This document shows, piece after piece, positions 54,764 to 63,523 of a stretch of 64,000 nt of DNA; position 1 is the first letter of the stretch; each line of letters starts with the position of its first letter. The stretch is taken from the NCBI RefSeq assembly GCF_004521985.1, contig NZ_SBHZ01000004.1:248001-312000 (forward strand). The letters are read 5' to 3'. The notes below the pieces were generated by a model, which was given only the letters and a program-made list of their open reading frames with translations, was not told where the DNA came from and searched no databases. Source of the stretch: Ectopseudomonas khazarica. Lineage in GTDB: Bacteria > Pseudomonadota > Gammaproteobacteria > Pseudomonadales > Pseudomonadaceae. The position numbers and the translations under genes were made by a program.

Positions 54764-57237
54764 AGACAGCTCTCCTTCAAGCCTCTAACTGGCGTCTGCG
54801 GCGCCCCCGGCGGCACACGGTAGGCCACTGTGCAGCTCCGGCCAGCACCCCAGCGGACGTTCAGCTTGCCTGCAGGTTCAGCACCTGCGACATAGGCCAG
54901 CCCCTCGGGACCGACCAGCCCCAGTTCCTGGCCATTGGCGCCGACGATTCGTGCTCCAAAGGGCAAGGGCTCCCCCTGCGCATCGCTCAGCCGCAACATG
55001 AGCCGGTAACCACTGCGAGCCTCGAACGGCGCCAGCACCACTGCGCCACGAGTCGGTACCACCTCCTGGGCCGCCGTCATGACCTCGACGTTCTCCCCCA
55101 GCCCGCTCATCGACAACGACAGACGATTGCTTCGATAAGGCGTCAGGCTCGGCACTACCGCATAGCCACGGCCATCCGTGCGCACCCCCACCTGCGACTG
55201 CAGCGCTAGCCCCTCGGCGTCGGGCACCTGTACCAGAGCAACGGTCTCCCCCAGTGGTTGCGACAGTGTGAGTCCATTGGCATGCGCCACCATCCCTCCG
55301 GACAGCTCGAGATTGGTCTGTTCATAGCCCTGCCCCTGGCTGTGCCCAAAATCGACCTGCCCATAACGCCCCTGGTAACCCAGATTGAGGCTGCCCCGAG
55401 AGCCTTGCTCGTCGGAACGATCAAAGGTCACGCCGTAATCGAGGCGATGGTCATCGAGAGCATTGCCGAAGACGCTTGCCTGCTGATAGAGACGCTGGTC
55501 AGCACCGCGTGAGACCGAATACATGCCCGAAGCGCCAGACGAGCCAAGCGGTATGCTCACAGAGATCATCAACTGACGCTCAGGAGCACCGAACAGCGTG
55601 CGGTACTGGTTGTAGTAGAGGTTGTAACTGAGCTGCCGGTAGCTGCCGGAGTAACCCAGCTGTACGAAGTGTTCCAGGTCGTTACTGCCCCAGTAGCGCT
55701 GCTGTCGGGCTGAGACGAACAGCGCTCCCCAACGCCCCATCGATTGCGACAAATCCACCTGCAACTCACTGCGGACGCTTGGAAACGACAGTCCATCGCC
55801 CTCCAGCGCCTGCATCTGCACCGCCTCGGGAAAGCTGTAGTACTCAGGACCAGAATAGCGGTAGCCAGTCATGCTGAAGGTCGTAGCCGTACGCTCCAGC
55901 GTCTTGCCATAGAGCACCCGCAGCGCCTGCCCGGAAAGACACCCCACTTTGCTACACGTGCGCGCATCTGAAAGGTCAAGGGACAGTGCTCCGAAACCCA
56001 GCATGTTCCTGCCTATTCCCAGCAACCCCGCCTGATAGCCCTGCCCTAGCAGCGCACCGCCATACAAAGAGAAGTCGCCAGACAACCCACGCGCAAGGGT
56101 GCCCTGGAAGAAGTAGGGGCGCAGCTGTTCATCTTCATACCCAGTGCGGTACTCCCCGGCGCTGACTTCATAACGCCAGCGACCATCACGCAGTAGCGTC
56201 GGCACCGAGGAAAAGGCCTGGCTGTAACGGACCTGACGGCCATCGGCCTCCAGAATGGTTACGTCCAGATCGCCACCGTTGGTGGTCGGGTAGAGGTCGT
56301 CCAGCGTGAACGGCCCTGGCGCGACATAGGCGCTGTAGATGATGAAGCCGTTCTGCCGCACCACTACCCGCGCATTGCTCTGAGCCACGCCGCGAATAGT
56401 CGGGGCATAGGCGCGCAGACTGTCTGGAAGCATCGCCTCGTCAGAGCTGAGCTGTACACCGCGAAACTGGAAACCCTCGAACAGCTCACCCAGGGTGTAG
56501 CCGTCGCCCATCATCAATTGGCCATTCAGCGCCTGAATATCCCGTTGGACATAGGTGCGCCCTGCCTGCCAACTGCCCTGGCCAACACTGTCACGGTTAT
56601 AGGTAAAGTACTGACGCAAGCGCCAACTGCCCAGGTTGATCCCGCCACGCAAACGACCGAACAGCGTGTTGCCCGAGCCCCCCTGTGCACGCCCTTCGTC
56701 ATTGCGCGCCAGGCTCAACTGATAGTCGAACAAGGCCGCGTCTATCCCACTGTCCCAGCGACTCGAATCGATCGACCCACGCGCCTTGCGCGACAGCGCC
56801 GCTTGCGGAATGCTCAAGCGCAGACGCTGCGCGGCCGCATCATAAGCCACACGGGCCTCGGGAAACGCCGCTTCCAAATCGATACAGGCCGGTGGTGGCG
56901 AGCTCATGGCAGGCAGGGCCGCCAGGTTCAAACCCCACTCAACCAACTGCTCGGCACTCAAACACGGCACTGCATCGCGCCCTGCATCGTGCTCGATGAA
57001 GCGAATGGTGAATCGCCCCAGCAGGTCATCGTTGCGCAGCACATCGACCCGGTACTCACCTGCCAACACCCGGCTACCGAAAGCGAACATCGACAGGTCC
57101 ACGTCAGCCTGCCCACCACCCAGTTCGAGAAACGCCTCATTGAACATCGTGGCAACGGGCTCAGCGGAATGGACGAGCGCCGCGACCAAGAACGTCCACG
57201 CACACAGGCACCGGCCCAGAAGGCCTTGCCAAACCAC
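54760..57237 (-). CDS. Outer-membrane fimbrial usher
   Basis: An 825-residue PapC/FimD-type usher. N-terminal chaperone-binding domain: FNEAFLELGGGQADVDLSMFA and AGEYRVDVLRNDDLLG. The beta-barrel with plug follows (PTIRGVAQSNARVVVRQNGFIIYSAYVAPGPF and YPTTNGGDLDVTI). C-terminal domains run to VRWGAGRSCTVAYRVPPG. I take GTG at 57237 as start: GAGGT lies 5 bases upstream and a good signal peptide follows (LLGRCLCAWTFLVAALVHSA). A longer frame runs back into the chaperone gene. The start is 7 bases after the chaperone stop codon. Confidence 0.9.
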   Translation of the reverse strand: MVWQGLLGRCLCAWTFLVAALVHSAEPVATMFNEAFLELGGGQADVDLSMFAFGSRVLAGEYRVDVLRNDDLLGRFTIRFIEHDAGRDAVPCLSAEQLVEWGLNLAALPAMSSPPPACIDLEAAFPEARVAYDAAAQRLRLSIPQAALSRKARGSIDSSRWDSGIDAALFDYQLSLARNDEGRAQGGSGNTLFGRLRGGINLGSWRLRQYFTYNRDSVGQGSWQAGRTYVQRDIQALNGQLMMGDGYTLGELFEGFQFRGVQLSSDEAMLPDSLRAYAPTIRGVAQSNARVVVRQNGFIIYSAYVAPGPFTLDDLYPTTNGGDLDVTILEADGRQVRYSQAFSSVPTLLRDGRWRYEVSAGEYRTGYEDEQLRPYFFQGTLARGLSGDFSLYGGALLGQGYQAGLLGIGRNMLGFGALSLDLSDARTCSKVGCLSGQALRVLYGKTLERTATTFSMTGYRYSGPEYYSFPEAVQMQALEGDGLSFPSVRSELQVDLSQSMGRWGALFVSARQQRYWGSNDLEHFVQLGYSGSYRQLSYNLYYNQYRTLFGAPERQLMISVSIPLGSSGASGMYSVSRGADQRLYQQASVFGNALDDHRLDYGVTFDRSDEQGSRGSLNLGYQGRYGQVDFGHSQGQGYEQTNLELSGGMVAHANGLTLSQPLGETVALVQVPDAEGLALQSQVGVRTDGRGYAVVPSLTPYRSNRLSLSMSGLGENVEVMTAAQEVVPTRGAVVLAPFEARSGYRLMLRLSDAQGEPLPFGARIVGANGQELGLVGPEGLAYVAGAEPAGKLNVRWGAGRSCTVAYRVPPGAPQTPVRGLKESCL

Positions 57238-57244
57238 GCGCACC

Positions 57245-58018
57245 TCAGAAGGCTCGTTTTTTTGAGCTGATCGAGGGATGAGACTCGACACGCACCAAGG
57301 GTACCTCGATGCGTTCCTCCTCCGAGAGGCCGCCGTAGTCATTGATGACGGCGAACTCCACGCTAACGGCTTGCGGCGCACCAATCGACGTCAGTGGGTA
57401 CTCGCGCACTTCATAGGGAGGCACCATATCTGGCGCGATGTTTTCCATTCCCGGACGGACCCGCATCACACCGAAGGTCACATGATACGGCGTGGGATTT
57501 TCCACACGCAGCAAAACGCCACCGTCGCGATCGGCCAGCACGGACCACTTCAACTCCTTGCGCGCCTCGACGGCACCACTACCGGCCAGCTTCAACGGAC
57601 GGTAAAACAGCTTGATTCGCGTGCGGATGGCCAGTTGCAGCACGTTATCCTGCTGCACCTTTTCCGGAATCTCCTTGACGTTGATCCAGAACACCGACTC
57701 ACGGTCTTGTGGCAGCTCATCCGATACCCGCATCACCCGCAAGACGTTCTCCACGCTTGGGTCAAGCCGAGACAACGGCGGCACCAGCAGAAAAGGAGTG
57801 TCGTTACGCCCCTCTCCGGCGTCCACCCATGCCTGCACCACATAGGGGTGACTGTCCCCATTCTTGATAGGAAGTGAGGCCTCGCGGTTCGTCTCCTGAA
57901 AGATCACTCTTGTGGCCCCCACCTGCACGGCTGCGCCAGCTGACGCGCAAGACGCAACGAACATGATGGGCACCGACGACATACGGATGAGCCGGCATAA
58001 ACGGTTGAACAAAAACAT
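57245..58018 (-). CDS. Periplasmic fimbrial chaperone
   Basis: A 257-residue PapD-like chaperone. Signal peptide (MFLFNRLCRLIRMSSVPIMFV... to about ASAGA) then two Ig-like domains. Domain 1 has VGATRVIFQETNREASLPIKNG, and the anchoring Arg of the subunit-binding cleft is in TRVIFQE. FWINVKEIPEK is the classical chaperone signature, and IRTRIKLFYRPLKLAG leads to domain 2. ATG 58018 is directly after a G-rich Shine-Dalgarno-like run. It sits between pilin and usher in the usual order. Confidence 0.9.
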   Translation of the reverse strand: MFLFNRLCRLIRMSSVPIMFVASCASAGAAVQVGATRVIFQETNREASLPIKNGDSHPYVVQAWVDAGEGRNDTPFLLVPPLSRLDPSVENVLRVMRVSDELPQDRESVFWINVKEIPEKVQQDNVLQLAIRTRIKLFYRPLKLAGSGAVEARKELKWSVLADRDGGVLLRVENPTPYHVTFGVMRVRPGMENIAPDMVPPYEVREYPLTSIGAPQAVSVEFAVINDYGGLSEEERIEVPLVRVESHPSISSKKRAF

Positions 58019-58116
58019 AAGCCCCCCCCAGAACGGCGGTGCGTGACAGCCAGGGCACGGAGCCCTACACGCAACCCAACTCCAGCGCAGGCAGGCGCTG
58101 GAGGGTGACAGAGCCT

Positions 58117-58644
58117 TTAGTGATAATTCACTGTGAACTGGGCCGTGGCGTTGGCAGCCCCCGGCTCGACCTGAGCCCGCGTGGCTACATAGGCCGCGTA
58201 GAATTGCAGCTCGCTGTCTCCTGGTCGTAGAGGGATGGCCATGCTGCCATTTCCAGGTATCACGCCGACCCGCTGGCCGCCTTCCTCTGTGTAAATTTGA
58301 ATACCGACACCAACCGCGCCTCCCGTAACCGCCATCAAGCCCGCGTTGAGCGGATCTCGCGGTGCGTTGAAGGTCACCGATGCCCTTCTGGCTGTCGGGA
58401 CACTGCAATCCGTCAACTTAATGGAGAAACTAACGCCGGGAGAGCGAGCGCCAATTGCTGTCAACGTGTTGACAGAAACCCGCCCCAGCTCCACGGTTTG
58501 ATTCGTACTGCCCGTCGCAACCACGCAGGCCGCGTCGACAATCGAACCGTTGAAGATCACAGTACCATCCCTAGCAAGCACCCCCTGTGCAGCTACAGCC
58601 ATGGCCAACGCGACAGCAGCTTTGAGCGTGGTAATAGCGTTCAT
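58117..58644 (-). CDS. Major type 1-like fimbrial subunit
   Basis: A 175-residue pilin (PF00419 type). Signal peptide MNAITTLKAAVALAMAVAAQGVLA, then DGTVIFNGSIVDAACVVATG with the first conserved Cys and LTDCSVP with the second, forming the subunit disulfide. The C-terminal beta strand ATAQFTVNYH is the classic donor/chaperone-binding end. GGTGGAGGATTTT precedes ATG 58644. First gene of the pilin-chaperone-usher-tip operon, after an AT-rich 365-base control region. Confidence 0.9.
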   Translation of the reverse strand: MNAITTLKAAVALAMAVAAQGVLARDGTVIFNGSIVDAACVVATGSTNQTVELGRVSVNTLTAIGARSPGVSFSIKLTDCSVPTARRASVTFNAPRDPLNAGLMAVTGGAVGVGIQIYTEEGGQRVGVIPGNGSMAIPLRPGDSELQFYAAYVATRAQVEPGAANATAQFTVNYH

Positions 58645-59009
58645 AAAATCCTCCACCTATGTGCTCGTAAACTAACGATTGTTGTAATAAGGCATATTTG
58701 CCAATAGCCGAGAAATGATCCCAGAACACTCACAACCAAAACATAGGGATAGCCCCAAAACACAATAGGAATTAACTTATTCCATAAGAAACAAATAGGA
58801 CTATCCTTATAGCAACTGATGCATACCGGCCAATTGCAACAACGACCCTAATCGAACACACGCAACGAACCGCGCCTAAAAACAACGACAGCGTCACCCC
58901 ATGCAACTTATTCGCATGTCCGCACGCAAAACTTCCGACACGACAGACAAGACTAAAGTAGTGTTCAGCGGATAAACGAGACAGGTTGACTGAACAGCGT
59001 CGGTCGAAC
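58645..59009. promoter_or_regulatory. AT-rich control region upstream of the pilin gene with repeated ATAGG(A/G) boxes
   Basis: 365 bases, clearly richer in A and T than the rest of the window. ATAGGG at 58743 and ATAGGA at 58765 and 58795 recur in one orientation. The last is part of an imperfect palindrome, ATAGGA-CTA-TCCTTAT. No credible gene is present. This is the likely pilus promoter region; which regulator binds is unknown. Confidence 0.55.
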
Positions 59010-59726
59010 TCAGAGCGGGTCAACCCGCTCAAGGCGATAGCCGTAGCCATAGATAGAAGCCAGGCACCAACCATATTCGGACGACAGCTTCAGTTTGCTG
59101 CGCAAGCGATAGATCATGGTATCCAGCGGGCGCGAGGAATAGCGCTCGCCTTGCGGCCAGAAACGGTCATAGAGATACGAGCGCGACAGCGAGCGGCCGA
59201 GATTTTCCATCAGGCAACGCGCCACACAATACTCCCGCTCGGTCAGCAACGTAGCACTGCAGTCACGCGTCACGGTGCGCCCGGCGTCATCGAACAGCAG
59301 GTCGAAGTAGACATGAAAGCGCTGGACCTGGCCCTCGGCGGCCTGAATGCGACGGCGATTCACCACCAGAATGCGTGCATGCAGTTCATATTCGCTGAAC
59401 GGTTTGTGGATGAAGTCCTCGGCGCCAGCGTTGATGGCCTTGACGATATCTGCCCCCGAGCTGCCGCCAGTCAGCACAATGACCGGAGGGGGTACTTCAA
59501 GGTGCTCCTGCACCCAGCACAACAAGGTGTAACCGCTCATGCCTGGCAGGCACCAGTCGATGATCAGCAGGTCGAAATTCTCGCGTTTGAGACGCCGCAG
59601 GAGGTCCTCCCCCGAACTGAAGCCGTGCACCGTCCAGTCGAAACCGCTCGCCCTGGAATAGCTACTGATAACCTTTAATGCCCGATTCAGACAGATCTCT
59701 TCATCATCCAAGACAGCTATCCTCAT
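59010..59726 (-). CDS. OmpR/PhoB-family response regulator with intact receiver
   Basis: A 238-residue regulator. The receiver has D7/D8, acceptor D57 (FDLLIIDWCLPGMSG), Thr86 and Lys108, all intact. The C-terminal winged helix (~145-238) is ATLLTEREYCVARCLMENLGR ... PLDTMIYRLRSKLKLSSEYG ... IYGYGYRLERV. No histidine kinase is adjacent. It lies upstream of the pilin operon in the same orientation, separated by the ATAGG-containing region, and is the best candidate for a phosphorylation-dependent pilus regulator. Confidence 0.86.
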   Translation of the reverse strand: MRIAVLDDEEICLNRALKVISSYSRASGFDWTVHGFSSGEDLLRRLKRENFDLLIIDWCLPGMSGYTLLCWVQEHLEVPPPVIVLTGGSSGADIVKAINAGAEDFIHKPFSEYELHARILVVNRRRIQAAEGQVQRFHVYFDLLFDDAGRTVTRDCSATLLTEREYCVARCLMENLGRSLSRSYLYDRFWPQGERYSSRPLDTMIYRLRSKLKLSSEYGWCLASIYGYGYRLERVDPL

Positions 59727-60110
59727 GGACGCCCCCTATTATTATTAGTAACAGCGCCGCGAATCTATCGTTCAGAGCGCACTCGGATTCCCCCTAGAAT
59801 CTGAGATAGTGTTACAAGCAGATACCGAACAATATCACCGCTGTAGCATTAAACCGGGAACTTATTGAGTTATAGGCCCTAGCCTATTGATCTATAGGTT
59901 TTCCCCTAGTCCTTAGTCCTAGCTTTAACCACGAACTTCCGGAGCACCGTCTCCGATCACCGGACACTGTTAAAACCTGGAGCAACAAGTATCTGCAGCC
60001 ACCTGGCCACATACTACTCGGACGATTTCACAGTACCCCAACGACACGTTACGACGGCAACTGAGCAAGTACAGACCGTACTTTGGCCAGAAAAGACCGG
60101 AATACTTCAG
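59727..60110. promoter_or_regulatory. AT-rich intergenic region between two regulator genes, with CCTAT/ATAGG inverted repeat
   Basis: 384 bases between the divergent OmpR-like gene and the small receiver gene. TATAGG at 59871, then CCTAT (59883-59887) and ATAGG (59894-59898) as an inverted pair, and several CCTAG words to 59931. The boxes resemble those before the pilin gene, suggesting a shared regulator. No gene seen. Confidence 0.5.
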
Positions 60111-60464
60111 ATGCTCGAAAAGAAACTGCGTATTCTGCTTATCAGCGAGAAACCTGCGACAGCCCGGGGCCTGGAACATGCATTGAATCGGCTGGGCTAC
60201 TTCCGCGTGACTGCCATCGACTCGCTGGTCGATGCCCTGCCACTGGCCGACTCCATCAAACGGCGCTTCGATCTGATCCTGATTGCCCCGCACATCCGCC
60301 GCAACGGCAAGGCTCGGCAGCTTGAGCAGGCCCTGAGCAGCAATAGGCTGGCAGACAATCCGGCAGTCGAGGGCCCTCCCGTCGTCAGCTTCGTCTCGAT
60401 CATCACCGGCATTCGCGAACTGCAGTGCCTGATCAGCCGCTGCCAGCCTGCTTACGAGGACTGA
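60111..60464 (+). CDS. Small stand-alone degenerate receiver-like protein
   Basis: A 117-residue protein with the alternating beta/alpha pattern of a CheY-like fold: LRILLISEKPATARGLEHALNRLGYFRVTAIDS and RRFDLILIAPHIRRNGKA. The acidic pair is reduced to one Glu (E13), the acceptor position is Ala59 and the conserved Lys is not seen, so phosphorylation is not expected. It is divergent from the OmpR-like regulator. It could be a decoy or partner of the other receivers at this locus. The receiver assignment is mine from the pattern; the family is not certain. Confidence 0.65.
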   Translation: MLEKKLRILLISEKPATARGLEHALNRLGYFRVTAIDSLVDALPLADSIKRRFDLILIAPHIRRNGKARQLEQALSSNRLADNPAVEGPPVVSFVSIITGIRELQCLISRCQPAYED

Positions 60465-60615
60465 TCAGCGGGTCAGGCACGGCGGCAGCGCTAATCGCCA
60501 CAGATCAGCCGCGTCAATTTCTTCTGCGAAACATGACACGAGATACGGCAGCGGGGCCGATTCGCCCTACAATCGCCACTACCGAATGCCGTCAACATCC
60601 GACTCGAAATCGTTC

Positions 60616-61098
60616 ATGGACAAGACCCTATTGCTGCAACAGGTGCTCACGCATCTGCAGGCTGACCTGGAGCAGGCCCACCAGGCGGCGCTGAGCGCCC
60701 ACGAAACGGCTACCCATGAAGAGAATGTCGCCGAGAACAAGTACGACACCCTGGGCCTCGAAGCAGCCTACCTCGCCAGTGGCCAGGCACGCCGCGTCGA
60801 GGAGCTGCGCCAGACACTGATCACCTGGCGCCAGCTGCGCCTGCGGCCCTTCGACGAGAACCAGGGCGTCGAACTGGGGGCACTGGTCCAGCTGCTCGAT
60901 GCGCATGACCAGGTGCGCTGGCTGTTTCTCGGCCCCCAGGGCGCCAGCATGAAGCTGCAGCATGCCGGCCAGACGGTTCAGGTGCTCGGCAGCGCCGCGC
61001 CACTGGGCCGTGCCTTGCTGGGCAAGGTGCCGGGCGACCAGATCAGCGTACCAATGGCCGGCGCGGCACAGGATTTCGAGGTGCTGAGCGTCGAGTGA
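60616..61098 (+). CDS. GreA/GreB-like protein
   Basis: A 160-residue protein. An N-terminal helical part (QQVLTHLQADLEQAHQAALSAHETATHEENVAENKYDTL) resembles the Gre coiled coil with its acidic tip. The C-terminal beta domain ends LGSAAPLGRALLGKVPGDQISVP, the GreA C-terminal signature (PxGxALLGKxxGD). It may bind RNA polymerase, either rescuing or inhibiting; which one cannot be told. ATG 60616 is preferred; ATG 60586 is in frame. Confidence 0.75.
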   Translation: MDKTLLLQQVLTHLQADLEQAHQAALSAHETATHEENVAENKYDTLGLEAAYLASGQARRVEELRQTLITWRQLRLRPFDENQGVELGALVQLLDAHDQVRWLFLGPQGASMKLQHAGQTVQVLGSAAPLGRALLGKVPGDQISVPMAGAAQDFEVLSVE

Positions 61099-61162
61099 CG
61101 GGGAACTATCTGGGCTAGGGTTGGTAGAGAACCTTATAGCCACCACCGTCCGGGAGCTCAGC

Positions 61163-61396
61163 ATGGAACCGCCTGTTCACGACCTGTCTTCGCTGTTCAA
61201 ACAACTCGGTCTGGCCGACGACAGCGCCAGCATCGACGCCTTCATCAGGACCCACGCGCCACTCCCCGCTGAGCGCAAGCTGGCGGACGCCTCGTTCTGG
61301 ACCCCGGCACAGTCGGCCTTCCTGCGCGAGGAGATCCTCGAAGACGCCGACTGGGCGGAGGTGGTCGATCAGCTCAACGTGCGCCTGCGCGGCTGA
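61163..61396 (+). CDS. DUF2789 family small protein
   Basis: A 77-residue protein, MEPPVHDLSSLFKQLGLADD ... PLPAERKLADASFWTPAQSAFLREEILEDADWAEVVDQLN. These are the conserved stretches of DUF2789 (PF10982), whose function is unknown. GGGAG 8 bases before ATG 61163 sets the start. Convergent with the YgjP-like gene, 8 bases away. Confidence 0.82.
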   Translation: MEPPVHDLSSLFKQLGLADDSASIDAFIRTHAPLPAERKLADASFWTPAQSAFLREEILEDADWAEVVDQLNVRLRG

Positions 61397-61404
61397 CGCG
61401 TGAA

Positions 61405-61893
61405 CTAGGTGCCGCTCATCTCGCGCCAGGTGAGGTACATGCGCAGGTCGAACTCGATCTGCGCGTAGCCGGGCAGCATGTAGTCGCAGAGTTTGTAGAA
61501 GGCCTTGTTGTGCTCGGCCTCCTTCAGATGCGCCAACTCATGCACCACGATCATCTGCAGGAAGACTGGTGCGGCATCGCGAAACAGCGAGGCCACGCGG
61601 ATTTCCTTCTTGGCCTTGAGCTTGCCGCCCTGCACCCGCGAGATCGCCGTATGCAGCCCCAGGGCACGATGGGTGAGATCGAGGCGATTGTCATAGAGCA
61701 CCTTGTCGATGCCGGGCGCGTTCTTCAGGTGCTCCTGCTTGAGCGCCATCACATAACCGTAGAGCGCCTTGTCGCTCTGTACGTCATGGCGTCCGGGATA
61801 GCGCTGCGCCAGGTAGCCGCCCAGGCGGTCATCGGCGATCAGCTGGCGGACCTGCTGCTGTAACTCGACCGGATAACCCTGTAGATACTTCAA
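61405..61893 (-). CDS. YgjP-like zinc metallopeptidase-domain protein
   Basis: A 162-residue protein with MIVVHELAHLKEAEHNKAFYKL. The HELAH zinc motif with a third His after the loop is the mark of the YgjP/DUF45 (WLM-like) group. Some members have been reported as nucleotide pyrophosphatases, others are predicted proteases; the sequence does not decide. No signal peptide. Possibly co-transcribed with the sugar dehydrogenase gene 48 bases upstream. Confidence 0.8.
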   Translation of the reverse strand: MKYLQGYPVELQQQVRQLIADDRLGGYLAQRYPGRHDVQSDKALYGYVMALKQEHLKNAPGIDKVLYDNRLDLTHRALGLHTAISRVQGGKLKAKKEIRVASLFRDAAPVFLQMIVVHELAHLKEAEHNKAFYKLCDYMLPGYAQIEFDLRMYLTWREMSGT

Positions 61894-61941
61894 TGATGCC
61901 GCCCCACGCGTGACTGGAGCACCAGTGTAACGGATGCCCGC

Positions 61942-63042
61942 CTATTCGCTCGGCAGTACGCGCAGTATCCGCCCCTGCGGATTGTCGGTCAGCAGGTAGA
62001 GCGCCCCGTCAGGCCCGCTGCGGACATCGCGGATACGCTCGCCCAGTTCCTCGAACAGCACCTCCTCGCCAGCCAACATGCCATCGCGCAGGCGGATGCG
62101 CCGTACGCTGCGCTCGGCCAGGGTCGAGGCGAACAGGTCTCCCTGCCAGTCGGGAAACAACTCACCGCGGTAGAGCATAAGGCTCGACGGCGCTACCGAT
62201 GGCGTCCAGTGCAGCAGCGGTGCGACCAGCCCCGGCAGCTCGGTGTAGGGGCTGACCCTGGCGCCGGTGTAGTCGACACCGAAGGTCGCCAGCGGCCAGC
62301 CGTAGTTGCCGCCCGGCTCGATCAGATTGAGCTCGTCGCCACCGCGAGGGCCGTGCTCGTGGCTGTACAGACGCCCCTGCTCGGCGTCGAAGAAGATGCC
62401 CTGCACATTGCGATGGCCCAGGCTGTAGATCTCCGGCGCCGCACCCTGCTGCCCGAGCAACGGATTGTCCTGCGGCACACTGCCGTCACGGTTCAGGCGC
62501 ACGATCTTGCCGAGGTGGTTGGCGGGATTCTGCGCCTGTTCACGCCAGTCGAAACCATCACCGAGGGTCAGCACCAGCGTCTTGTCCGCCAGGAAGGCGA
62601 TACGCCCGCCATAATGCGCGGCGCCGGCCTTGAGCGGCTGGGCGGTAAACAGCACCTCGAGATCCTGCAACTCGCCATCCACCAGGCGCGCACGTATCAG
62701 GCGCGTGTTGTTGGCCTCCAGCGAACCCTGGGCGTGGGTCAGGTAAAGCCAGCGGTTGTCACTGTAGTCCGGATCCAGCGCCACCTCCATCAAGCCGGCC
62801 TGGGCGGCGATGAACCCCTCGGGCACGCCCGCTACCGGCTCGGGGTCGAGCCGGCCATCGGCCTCGACGATACGCAGGCGGCCGACGCGCTCGGTGACCA
62901 GCAGGCGGCCATCCGGCAGGAACGCCATCGACCAGGGGTGCTCCAGCCCTTGGCTGAAGGTTTCGATGCGGTAATCGTGCGCGGCCAGCGGTACGCTGGC
63001 GAACAAGGCGCCGAGCGCCAGCACGCGGAAGCTGTTCAACAT
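61942..63042 (-). CDS. Secreted PQQ-type aldose sugar dehydrogenase (YliI/Asd-like)
   Basis: A 366-residue periplasmic six-bladed beta-propeller. Signal peptide MLNSFRVLALGALFASVPLAA, then GLEHPWSMAFLPDGRLLVTERVGRLR. The family blocks GGRIAFLADKTLVLTLGDGFDWREQAQ, EIYSLGHRNVQGIFFD and HGPRGGDELNLIEPGGNYGWP carry the His, Arg and Asp residues that bind PQQ and Ca2+. It oxidises aldose sugars in the periplasm. ATG 63042 is chosen; the longer frame enters the upstream gene, whose stop lies 13 bases away. Confidence 0.9.
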   Translation of the reverse strand: MLNSFRVLALGALFASVPLAAHDYRIETFSQGLEHPWSMAFLPDGRLLVTERVGRLRIVEADGRLDPEPVAGVPEGFIAAQAGLMEVALDPDYSDNRWLYLTHAQGSLEANNTRLIRARLVDGELQDLEVLFTAQPLKAGAAHYGGRIAFLADKTLVLTLGDGFDWREQAQNPANHLGKIVRLNRDGSVPQDNPLLGQQGAAPEIYSLGHRNVQGIFFDAEQGRLYSHEHGPRGGDELNLIEPGGNYGWPLATFGVDYTGARVSPYTELPGLVAPLLHWTPSVAPSSLMLYRGELFPDWQGDLFASTLAERSVRRIRLRDGMLAGEEVLFEELGERIRDVRSGPDGALYLLTDNPQGRILRVLPSE

Positions 63043-63055
63043 GGGCAGCGCCTTG

Positions 63056-63523
63056 TCACTGAGTATCGGAAGTAGTCGGCTGCGTCCGGTAGCGCACCCG
63101 CCGGCCCAGCAGGCCAAACAGCAACGCGCCGGCACTGCCGCAGGCCATCAGGGCCAGGGTCCCCAGGGGATGGCGATCAGCGGCGATCAGCGTCGGCATG
63201 GGCGCCAGGGTGTTGGCCAGGGCCAGCGCCAGCCAGATCGCAGTGGCGCCTGCCACGACGAGAATGGCCCAGCGCAACGACGGCAGGCGCCGCGCCAGCC
63301 AGAGCGAAAGCGGCAGGGCGACGACAAAACCCAGCCCTGCCAGCAGTGCGAAAGTGGGGGCAAAACCGAGCAGATCCAGGCAGGTGGTGCCGAGGCGCAC
63401 ATCGAGCGGCACGGGCGCCCCCAGCGCTTGCAGGGCCGCGAGATTGCTCTGCGTCTGAAAGATCGAGGCAAAGGCGCTGGTCAGCAGCACGGCGAGGACG
63501 AAAGCGAGCAGCAGGCGCGGCAT
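63056..63523 (-). CDS. Hypothetical four-TM membrane protein
   Basis: A 155-residue hydrophobic protein with about four TM segments (near 3-20, 50-75, 82-105 and 122-140). It starts MPRLLLAFVLAVLLTSAFAS and ends with a short polar tail RRVRYRTQPTTSDTQ. I do not recognise a family. Thirteen bases separate it from the sugar dehydrogenase, so the two are probably co-transcribed; a functional link is only inferred. Confidence 0.7.
   Translation of the reverse strand: MPRLLLAFVLAVLLTSAFASIFQTQSNLAALQALGAPVPLDVRLGTTCLDLLGFAPTFALLAGLGFVVALPLSLWLARRLPSLRWAILVVAGATAIWLALALANTLAPMPTLIAADRHPLGTLALMACGSAGALLFGLLGRRVRYRTQPTTSDTQ

Noticed and set aside
58772..59074. A 100-residue minus-strand frame upstream of the pilin gene
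   Set aside because: It overlaps the end of the OmpR-type gene, lies in AT-rich control DNA and has no ribosome binding site.
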